Assembly (NCBI RefSeq): GCF_036346295.1
Contig: NZ_CP107819.1
Span: 6,386,001 to 6,450,000, forward strand
DNA length: 64,000 nt
Direction: 5' to 3'
Source: Streptomyces sp. NBC_00536
GTDB taxonomy: Bacteria > Actinomycetota > Actinomycetes > Streptomycetales > Streptomycetaceae
Below, piece after piece: positions 51,901-61,900 of this stretch. Under the pieces are notes generated by a model. It was not told the origin of the DNA, did no database searches, and saw nothing but the letters and a program-made list of their open reading frames with translations. How positions within the stretch are numbered: position 1 is the first letter of the stretch; every line of letters starts with the position of its first letter. Both the position numbers and the translations under genes were made by a program.

Positions 51901-54900
51901 CAAGATCCGTGGTTTCCGGATCGAACCGGGCGAGATCGAGAACGTCCTGACCTCGGATCCGCAGGTCATCCAGGCCGCGGTCATCGTGCGCGAGGACACG
52001 CCCGGAGACAGGCGGCTCGTCGCCTACGTGGTCGCCGACGGCGGGCCGGGCGAACTGCCCGAGCTGCTGACCCGGCTGGCCGCCGAGCGGCTGCCCGCCT
52101 ACATGGTCCCCTCCGCGGTGGTGCTGCTGGACGAGCTGCCGCTGACGGTGAACGGGAAGCTGAACCGCGAGGCGCTGCCCGCTCCCGCCGCGGCGGTCGG
52201 CGGCGGCCGTGGTCCGGCGAACGCCCGTGAGGAGATCGTCTGCGCGGCCTTCGCCGAGGTGCTGGGCCTGGAGGGCGTCGGTGTCGACGACGACTTCTTC
52301 CAGCTCGGCGGGCACTCGCTGCTCGCCGTCCGGCTGGTCGAGGTACTGCGCGGCCACGGCGTCACGGTGTCGGTGCGGGCCCTGTTCCAGACCCCGACCC
52401 CGGCCGGGCTCGCCCTGCCGACGGGCGCGGGCCAGGCGCTGGAGGTCCCGGCGAACCTGATCCCCGCCGACGCGGTGGAGATCACCCCGGAGCTGCTGCC
52501 GCTGGTCGACCTGACCGCCGGCGAGGTCGCCCGTATCGTCGCGTCCGTCCCCGGCGGCGCCGCGAACGTCGCCGACATCTACCCGCTCGCCCCCCTCCAG
52601 GAGGGCCTGGTCTTCCACCACGTCCTCGCGGACGGCGGCGAGGACGCCTACGTCACCCCGGTGGTCTTCGAGCTCGACTCGAAGGGACTGCTGGAGGAGT
52701 TCACCGCGGCGCTCCAGCAGGTGGTGGACCGGCACGACATCTTCCGCACCTCCCTGGTGTGGGAAGGGCTCCGCGAACCGGTGCAGGTCGTCTGGCGTCG
52801 GGCTCCGCTCTCCGTCGAGGAAGTGACCCTGGACGCGGACGGCGCCGACCCGGTCGGGCAGTTGCTCGCGGCCGGTGGCATGTCGATGGACCTGGGCCGG
52901 GCCCCGCTGCTCACCCTGCACGTCGCCGCGCTGCCGGGCGGTGACCGGTGGCTGATGCTGCTGAAGGTGCACCACGCCGTCCAGGACCACACGGCGATGG
53001 AAGTGGTCCTCGGTGAGGTCCAGGCCTTCCTGACCGGGCGCGGCGGCTCGCTGCCGCAGCCGGTGCCGTTCCGCACCTTCGTGGCGCAGGCCCGCGGGGG
53101 TGTGGCGCGCTCCGAGCACGAGCGGTACTTCGCCGAGCTGCTCGGTGACGTCGAGGAGTCCACCGCGCCGTTCGGCCTGGTCGACGTCCTGGGCGACGGC
53201 GCGGGCGTCACCCGTGTGCACGTGCCCTTCGCGCCGGAGCTGCACACGCGGCTGCGCGCGGTCTCGGCCCGGCTGAGCACGAGCGCCGCGACGGTGCTGC
53301 ACGTGGCGTGGGCGCGGACGCTGGCGGCCGTGTCCGGCCGCAGCGACGTGGTGTTCGGCACGGTGCTCTTCGGCCGGATGAACTCCGGCGCGGGTTCGGC
53401 GAACATGCCGGGTCCGTTCATCAACACGCTGCCGGTGCGGGTGCGCACCGGTGAGCTGGGCGCGCTGGAGGCCGTGGGCGCGATGCGCGGCCAGCTGGCG
53501 GAACTGCTCGAACACGAGCACGCCTCCCTGGCCCAGGCCCAGCGGGCCAGCGGACTGGCGGGAGACACTCCGCTGTTCACCGCCCTGTTCAACTACCGCC
53601 ACAACGCGGGTGGTTCCGACCAGGACGCGAACGACGAGCGCAACCGCGGGTTCGAAGGGTTCACGGCGGTGCACTCCCGCGAGCGCACCAACTACCCCCT
53701 CGCGGTGTCCGTCGACGACGACGGCGAGTCGATCGCCCTGGCCGTCGACGCGGTCGCCGTCATCGACGGCGAGGCCTTCGGACGGCTGATGCGCTCCGTC
53801 GCCGAGAACCTGGTCACCGCACTGGAGTCGGCGCTCGACGGCGGGCCGGAGCAGCGCCTCAGCGCGGTCGGCGTCCTCGACGAGTCCGCCGCGCGCAGGA
53901 TGCTCGTGGAATGGAACGACACGGCGCTCGACCTCGCGCCGGCGACGGCCACCGAGCTGTTCGCCGCGCAGGTGGCCCGGGCCCCGGAAGCGGTGGCCGT
54001 GGTCGCCGACGGAACGGAGGTCTCGTACGCGGAGCTGGACGCGCGGGCGAACCGCCTGGCGCGGCTGCTGGCCGGGCGGGGCGTGGGCCCGGAGTCCCTG
54101 GTCGCGGTGTGCCTGGACCGCGGGGTCGACCTGATGGTGGCGGTGCTCGCCGTGCTGAAGGCCGGTGGCGCCTACATGACGGTCGACCCCGAATACCCCG
54201 AGCAGCGCGTCGCGTACATGCTGCAGGACGCGAAGCCCGTGGTCCTGCTGGCCTCGGCCGCCACCGCGGCCGTGCTCCCCGGCGCGGTGCTGCTCGACGA
54301 CCCCGAGGTCGTGGCCGCCCTGCGGAACACGGACGACGGCGCACCGGACCTGACCGGGCTGTCGGTCGCCCATCCCGCGTACGTGATCTACACCTCGGGT
54401 TCGACGGGACGGCCCAAGGGCGTCCTCGTCTCGCACACCGGCGTGGCGAGCATGACGGCGGGCCACACCCGGCTGCTGGGCGTCGGTCCCGGACACCGGG
54501 TCGGCCAGTTCGCCTCGATCGGCTTCGACGCCTTCGCGTGGGAATGGTTCATGGCCCTGCTGACCGGGGCGACCCTCGTGGTCATCCCGCCGGAGCGACG
54601 GGTCGGCCACGACCTGGCGCGGCTCCTGGCCGAGCAGGCGGTGACCCATGTGACGCTGCCGCCCGCGGTGCTGGTGACGCTGGACGAGACCACCGTCTCC
54701 AAGGACCTCGTCCTGGTGACGGCGGGCGAGGCGCTGCCGCCCGAGACCGCGGCCCGTTGGGCCCGCGGCCGCCGGATGTTCAACGCCTACGGCCCCGCCG
54801 AGACCACGGTCGACGCCACCTGCTGGTCCGTCGACCCGGAAGCCGCCGCCGAGGTGGCCATCGGCGCCCCGGTGGTGAACACCCGGGTGTTCGTCCTGGA

Positions 54901-57900
54901 CGAGTTCCTGGCACCGGTGCCCGAGGGCGTACCCGGCGAGCTGTACATCGCGGGCGCGGGCCTGGCCCGCGGCTACCTCGGCCGCCCGGCCCTCACCGCG
55001 GAGCGCTTCGTCGCCAACCCCTTCCACGGGGTGGGCGAACGGCTCTACCGCACCGGTGACCGGGCGCGCTGGACGGCGGACGGGCAGCTCGTGTTCGTGG
55101 GCCGCACCGACGACCAGGTCAAGATCCGCGGTTTCCGGATCGAGCCCGGCGAAGTCGAGAACGTGGTGGCCGCCCATCCCCGGGTCACCCAGGCCGCGGT
55201 GATCGTGCGCGAGGACACCCCGGGCGAGAAGCGCCTGGTCGCCTATGTGGTCGGCGACGGCCCGCAGGGCGAACTCCCCGAACTGGTCACCCGGTCGGCC
55301 GCCGAGCGGCTGCCCTCCTACATGGTCCCCTCCGCGGTGGTCGTCCTGGACGCGCTGCCGATGACCGTCAACGGCAAGCTGGACCGCAAGGCGCTCCCCG
55401 CTCCCGCCTACGCGACGGGCGGTGGCCGCGCCCCGGCGAACGCACGGGAAGAGGCCGTCTGCGCGGCCTTCGCCGAGGTGCTGGAGCTGGAGCGGGTGGG
55501 TGTCGACGACGACTTCTTCCGGCTCGGCGGGCACTCCCTGCTCGTCGTGCGCCTGGTCGAGGTGCTGCGCGACAACGGTGTGTCGGTCTCGGTGCGGACG
55601 CTGTTCCAGACGCCGACCCCGGCCGGACTCGCCGCCTCCACCGGAGCGGTGCAGGTCGAGGTCCCGGAGAACCTGATCCCCGCCGACGCGGCGGAGATCA
55701 CCCCGCGGATGCTGCCCCTGGTCACGCTGTCGGAGCAGGAGATCGCCACGGTCGTCGCCGGAGTCCCCGGCGGCGCGGCGAACATCGCCGACATCTACCC
55801 GCTGGCCCCCCTCCAGGAGGGCCTGCTCTTCCACCACATGATGGCGGAGGGCGGCGAGGACGCCTACGTCAGCAAGGAGGTCTTCGAACTCGACTCGAAG
55901 GATCTGCTGGACACCTTCGTCCACGCCCTCCAGCAGGTGCTGGACCGGCACGACATCTTCCGCACCGCCCTGGTGTGGGAGGGGCTGCGCGCACCGGTCC
56001 AGGTGGTCTGGCGGCGGGCTCCGCTCTCCGTCGAGGAAGTGACCCTGGACGCGGACGGCGCCGACCCGGTCGGGCAGCTGCTCGCGCTCGGCGGCTCGTC
56101 GATGGACCTGGGCCGGGCGCCGCTGTTCACGGCGCACATCGCCCGGGTACCGGACGGCGACCACTGGCTGATGCTGCTGAAGGTGCACCACGCCGTCCAG
56201 GACCACGTCGCCCTGGAGGTGCTGCACCACGAGGTCCAGGCGTTCATGACGGGTGAGGCCGGCTCGCTCCCGGAGCCGGTGCCCCTGCGCAACTTCGTCG
56301 CACAGGCCCGCGGCGGCGTGGCGGAAGCGGAGCACGAGCGCTACTTCACCGAACTGCTCGGCGACATCGACGAGCCGACCGCGCCGTTCGGCCTGGTCGA
56401 CGTCCACGGCGACGGAGCGGACACCCTCTGGGTGCGCCGCCCCCTCGAAGCGGAGCTGCACACCCGGCTGCGCGAGGTCTCGCAGCGGCTGGGCACGAGC
56501 GCCGCGACCGTGCTGCACGTCGCCTGGGCGCGGACGCTGGCGGCCGTCTCGGGCCGCACCGACGTGGTGTTCGGAACGGTGCTCTTCGGCCGGATGAACT
56601 CCGGCGCCGGAGCCGACCGGGTCCCCGGACCGTTCATCAACACCCTGCCGGTACGGGTGCGCACCGGTGAGCTGGGTGCGCTGGAGGCCGTGGGCGCGAT
56701 GCGCGGCCAGCTGGCGGAACTGCTGGAACACGAACACGCCTCCCTGGCGCTGGCCCAGCGGGCCAGCGGACTGGTCGGAGACACCCCGCTGTTCACCGCC
56801 ATCTTCAACTACCGCCACAACGCGGGCGGTTCCGGAGAGCAGGCGGCCGCCGACCGCAACCGCGGATTCGAGGGCCTCGCCCTGCGCTACGCCCGCGAGC
56901 GCACCAACTACCCGCTCGTGGTGGCGGTCGACGACAACGGCGACTCCATCGAGCTGACCCTGGACGCGGTGGAAGCCATCGACGCGGACGCCGTGGGACG
57001 GCTGCTGTGCACCGCCACGGCGAACCTCGTCACCGCCCTGGAGCGGGAACTCGACGGGGGGCTCGAACAGCCGCTGGCCGCGGTGCGCGTCCTCGGCGAG
57101 GACGACCTGCACCGCATCCTCGACGAGTGGAACGACACCGGCAGGGACGCCCTCGCCACGGTCCCCGTTCCGGAACTGTTCGCGGCGCAGGTCGCGCGCT
57201 TCCCGGACGCGACGGCCGTCGTCTCCGCGGGCGTCGAGGTGTCCTACGCCGAACTGGACGCCCGCGCAGAGCGGTTGGCCCGGTACCTGAACCGCCGGGG
57301 CGTCGGCCCCGAGTCGGTCGTCGGTGTGGCCCTGGACCGCGGCGTCGAACTGGTCGTCGCCCTGCTGGCCGTGATGAAGGCCGGAGGCGCGTACCTGCCG
57401 ATGGATCCGGAGTACCCGGCGGACCGGGTGGCCTACATGATCGGCGACGCCGGAGTCGCACTGGTACTGACCGCCCAGGGCCCCACGGGCTGGCTGGCGG
57501 GGCTCGGGGTCGAGATCGTCGCCCTCGACGACCCCGCGATCGTCGCCGAACTGGCGCGACCGGACACGGACATCCCGTCCGTGCCGGGCCGCCGGGCGAC
57601 GCTCCCCGAGCACCCGGCGTACCTGATCTACACCTCCGGCTCGACGGGCCGCCCCAAGGGCGTCGTCATCTCGCACGCCGCGCTGACCGCCCACCTGGGC
57701 GGTGTCGGCGAGCGGGTGCCGCTGGTCCCCGGTGACCGGCTGGTGGCGGTGACGACGGTGTCCTTCGACATCGCGGCGCTGGAGCTGTTCCTGCCGCTGG
57801 TGTCCGGTGCCTCGGTGGTCGTCGCGTCGCGCGACGCGGTGCGCGACCCGGCCGCCCTGACGGAGCTGGTCGTGTCCTCGGGCGCGACGGTGGTGCAGGG

Positions 57901-58957
57901 CGTCCCGTCGCTGTGGCGGGCCCTGCTGGACGAGTCGGGCTGGCCGGCCGGGGTGCGGGCACTGGTGGGCGGTGAGGCGCTGCCGCCCGAGCTGGCGCAG
58001 CGGTTCACGGACCTCGGTGTCGGCGCGGTGAACCTGTACGGGCCGACCGAGGCCACGGTGTGGGCGACGTCCGCCGAGGTCACCGAGGGCCCGGTGCTGA
58101 TCGGCCGGCCGTTCGCCGAGGTGGGCGCGTACGTCCTCGACGGATGGATGCGGCCGGTTCCCGCCGGCGTGGCGGGCGAACTGTACCTGTCGGGCGCGCA
58201 GTTGGCCCGCGGATACGCGGGTCGGCCGTCGCTGACCGCGGAGCGGTTCGTCGCGTCCCCCTACGGCGGCACGGGCGAACGGCTGTACCGCACGGGTGAC
58301 CTCGCCCGGTGGACGAAGGACGGGCGGCTGGAATGCCTCGGCCGCGCCGACGAGCAGGTCAAGGTCCGCGGCTTCCGCATCGAACCCGGCGAGATCGAAG
58401 CGGTGCTCGCCGCACAGGACACCGTGGCGCGCGCCGTCGTGATCGTCCGCGAGGACAAGCCCGGCGACCAGCGGCTCGTGGCCTACGTGGTCCCCGCCAC
58501 GGAGACGGGCGACACCACCGAGGGCTTCGCGGGGACGCTCCGGGCGGCGGTCCAGGACCAGCTCCCCACGTACATGGTCCCCTCGGCGGTCGTGGTGCTC
58601 CCGGCACTGCCGCTCACCGCCAACGGAAAGCTGAACCGGAAGGCACTGCCCGCCCCCGAATACACCACGGGTGAGGGCCGGGCCCCGGCGAACCGGCAGG
58701 AAGAGCTGCTGTGCCAGGCGTTCGCCGAGGTACTGGGGCTCGACAGCGTGGGCGTGGACGACGACTTCTTCGCGCTCGGTGGTCACTCCCTGCTCGCCAC
58801 CCGGCTGATCAGCCAGATCAGGGCCCTCCTGCGAGTCGACTTCTCGCTGCGGGCCCTCTACAAGACGCCGACCGTGGCCGGAGTGGCCCGGCAACTCGGA
58901 ACACAGAAGACAGCCAGGCCCGCACTGCGGCCGATGCGTACCAACGAGGAGTACTGA
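42932..58957 (+). CDS. NRPS 2: five modules (Gly, Asn, aromatic, aromatic, Gly)
   Basis: 5341 aa, (C-A-T)x5, no thioesterase. The start ATG overlaps the NRPS 1 stop (TGATG), and the protein opens directly with the C domain (VPLSFAQRRLWFIGQLDGP), without an N-terminal docking helix. Codes: DILQLGLVWK (Gly), DLTKVGEVGK (Asn), DAWAVGSVDK (unassigned, Trp-like), DAWTVAAVDK (unassigned, Phe-like), DILQLGLVWK (Gly). The C domains of modules 5 and 6 are LCL (HHIAGDGWS); those of modules 7, 8 and 9 are dual C/E-like, implying D-Asn6, D-aromatic7 and D-aromatic8. Carrier serines: 993, 2066, 3129, 4202, 5286. The C-terminal tail [13 protein letters not shown] closely resembles that of NRPS 1. Confidence 0.93.
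42935..46040 (+). other. Module 5: LCL C, A(Gly), T
   Basis: C about 42935-44250 with HHIAGDG at 43316-43336. A about 44270-45770, pocket D, I, L (SFDIAALELF), Q (VVQGVPS), L, G, L, V, W: a glycine code. T serine at 45908. The A domain is nearly repeated in module 9. Confidence 0.85.
46040..49375 (+). other. Module 6: LCL C, A(Asn), T
   Basis: C about 46060-47400 with HHIAGDG at 46457-46477. A about 47420-48990, code DLTKVGEVGK (Asn), the same as modules 1 and 10. T serine at 49127. This A-T stretch is close to identical to module 10 at nucleotide level, with T/G-ending codons more frequent than in neighbouring modules. Confidence 0.85.
49375..52555 (+). other. Module 7: dual-like C, A(aromatic, Trp-like), T
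   Basis: C about 49380-50690, core HHLVQDH at 49778-49798. A about 50710-52190, pocket read as D, A, W, A, V, G, S, V, D, K; seven positions agree with the CDA tryptophan code DGWAVASVCK as I remember it, and Asp at 331 is unusual. T serine at 52316. Substrate is a prediction only. Confidence 0.6.
52555..55775 (+). other. Module 8: dual-like C, A(aromatic, Phe-like), T
   Basis: C about 52560-53880, core HHAVQDH at 52970-52990. A about 53910-55420, pocket D, A, W, T, V, A, A, V, D, K; this is the GrsA phenylalanine code with Ile/Val swaps and Asp instead of Cys at 331. T serine at 55535. A modified aromatic (beta-hydroxy-Phe, Tyr or similar) is possible. Confidence 0.6.
55775..58957 (+). other. 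Module 9: dual-like C, A(Gly), T, docking tail
   Basis: C about 55780-57090, core HHAVQDH at 56186-56206. A about 57110-58650, glycine code DILQLGLVWK, with long near-identical stretches to module 5. T serine at 58787. It ends in a short Arg/Pro-rich tail and hands over to the LCL C domain of NRPS 3. Confidence 0.85.
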
Positions 58958-61900
58958 TGATCCCTCTTTCCTTTGCCCAGCGTCGGCTCTGGTTCATCGG
59001 TCAGCTGGACGGACCCAGCCCTGCCTACAACATCCCGATCGTGCGGCGCCTGTCGGGCGACCTGGACTCCTCCGCGCTGAACGCCGCACTGCGTGACGTG
59101 ATGCGCCGGCACGAGGTCCTGCGCACCGTGTTCCCGACCAAGGACGGCCAGCCCTACCAGCGCATCCGCAAGCTGGACGACCTGGAGTGGGAGCTGTCGG
59201 TGGCCCAGGTGGCCCCCGAGGACCTCGACGACGCCGTCGCCGCGGCCGCGCACCACCTGTTCGACCTCGCCACCGAAGTGCCCATCCGGGCCTGGCTCTT
59301 CACCACCGCCCCGGGCGAACACGTTCTGGCCGTGGTGGTGCACCACATCGCGGGCGACGGCTGGTCCATGGGCCCGCTGGCCCGTGACGTCTCCGTCGCG
59401 TACGCCGCCCGCCGCGCGGGCCACGCCCCGGACTGGGAGCCGCTGCCCGTCCAGTACGCGGACTACGCCCTGTGGCAGCGCGAGCTGCTCGGCGAAGAGG
59501 ACGACCCCGACAGCGTGATGAGCCGCCAACTCGGCTTCTGGCGCGAGACCTTGGCGGGCGCACCGGAGGAACTGGCGCTGCCCGTCGACCGTCCGCGCCC
59601 GGCGGTGCCCTCCCACCGCAGCCTCGCCGCCGCGCTGGACGTCCCCGCCGACGTCCACACCAGGCTCGTCGAACTCGCCCGGGCGGAAGGCGTGAGCCTC
59701 TTCGTCGTGCTCCAGTCCGCGCTGGCGGTCCTGCTGTCCCGCCTCGGCGCCGGCACCGACATCCCGATCGGCACCGTCGTCGCCGGCCGTACGGACGTGG
59801 CACTGGACGACCTGGTCGGCTTCTTCGTCAACTCCCTGGTCCTGCGCACCGACCTGTCGGGCACCCCGACCTTCCGGGAGCTGCTGGCCCAGGGTCACGA
59901 CACGGCCCTCTCGGCCTTCGAGCACCAGGACGTGCCGTTCGAGAAGCTGGTCGAGGAGCTGGCCCCCGCGCGTGTCATGGGGCGCCACCCGCTGATCCAG
60001 ACGATGTTCACCATGCAGAACAACGCCCAGGCCGTGCTGGACCTGCCCGGCCTGGGCGCGGGGAGCGCACCCGCGAGCACCACGGATGCCGCCGCCGCGG
60101 CGCGGTTCGACCTGGACGTGCTGCTGGGCGAGGCGTTCGACGCCTCCGGCGCACCCGCGGGTGTCACCGGAACGCTCCTCGGCGCGGCCGACCTCTTCGA
60201 CGCGGAGAGCGTCGAGCGGATCGCGCAGCGCCTGGTGCGCGTGCTGGAGCAGGTCGCCGCGAACCCCGGTGTGACCCTGGACGCGGTGGACGTCCTCGAC
60301 GCGGACGAGCGCCGTCGGGTCCTGACAGACTGGAACGACACGGGGGCCGACTTCGGTTCGGGTCTCGTGCCGGAGCTGTTCGCGGCCCGGGTGACGCGGA
60401 CTCCGGATGCGGTCGCGGTCATCGCGGATCGTGTCGAGGTGTCGTTCGCGGAGCTGGACGAGCGGGCGAACCGGCTGGCGCAGTTCCTGGTCGGTCAGGG
60501 TGTGGGCGCCGAGTCGCTGGTGGGCATCTGCCTGCCGCGTGGTGTGGACGCGGTGGCCGCGATCCTGGCCGCCTGGAAGGCGGGCGCGGGCTTCCTGCCG
60601 ATCGACCCCGAGTACCCGGTGGACCGGATCTCGTTCATGCTGGCGGACAGCGGTGCGGTGCTGACGCTGACCGACGAGGAGATCCTGGGTGATCTCCCGG
60701 CGGGCCGTGCGCGGATGGTCGCGGTGGACTCCACGCTGATGGGTGTCCAGCTGTCGATGCTGCCGGGTACCGCCCCGGAGGTGGTGACCCGTCCCGAGGG
60801 TCTGGCGTACGTGATCTACACGTCGGGTTCGACGGGACGCCCGAAGGGTGTCGCCGTCCCGCACGGTGGTCTCGCCAACTACGCCCAGTTCGCGGCTGGT
60901 TCTTACGAAGTGGCGCTGGGCGGTGCTCCGTTGCACTCGTCGCTGGCGTTCGACCTGACGGTGACCAGTGTCGTCGTACCCCTGATCTCCGGTGCGCCGG
61001 TGGTGGTGAGCCGCGAGGGCGGCGCCGAGGGTCTGGCGCAACTCCTGCGCGATGGTGGCGGTTTCGGTCTCGCCAAGGCCGTTCCGGCTCACCTTCCGCT
61101 GCTGTCCGAGATGTTGACGGATGGTGAGGTCAAGGGTGCGGCGGGCACCTGGGTCGTGGGTGGTGAGGCGCTGCCGGGTTCGGTGGTGCAGTCGTGGCTG
61201 GAGCGGGCTCCCGGTTCGGTCGTGGTCAATGAGTACGGTCCGACCGAGACGGTCGTGGGCTGTGCGGTGTTCGAGGTGCGTGCCGGTGACGAGGTCGGTG
61301 ACGCGGTCCCGATCGGCCGTCCGATCGCGAACACGCAGCTCTATGTCCTGGATGCGTTCCTGCGTCCGGTGGCTCCGGGTGTCGCGGGTGAGCTGTACAT
61401 CGCCGGTGCTCAGCTGGCCCGTGGCTATGTGAACCGTCCCGGTCTGACCGGCGAGCGGTTCACGGCGAACCCGTTCGCGTCCGGTGGGCGAATGTACCGC
61501 TCCGGTGACGTGGCCCGTTGGCGTGCCGATGGTCAGTTGGAGTTCCTGGGGCGTGCGGACGAGCAGGTCAAGGTCCGCGGGTTCCGCATCGAGCCGGGTG
61601 AGGTGCAGGCCGTTGTCGCGGCGCACCCGCAGGTCGCTCAGGCCGCGGTGGTCGCTCGTGAGGATGTTCCCGGGGATGTGCGTCTGGTGGCGTACGTCGT
61701 CGCGGACGACCCGGATGACGACCTGAACGCGCTGCCCGCGGAGGTCCGTACGTTCGTCACGGGCCGCCTGCCGGAATACATGGTCCCGTCGGCCGTTGTC
61801 GTCCTGGACGCGCTGCCGCTGACCGGCAACGGGAAGCTGGACCGCAAGGCCCTCCCCGCCCCCGAGTACGCCGCCGGTGCGGGAGCGGGCCGTGCCCCCG

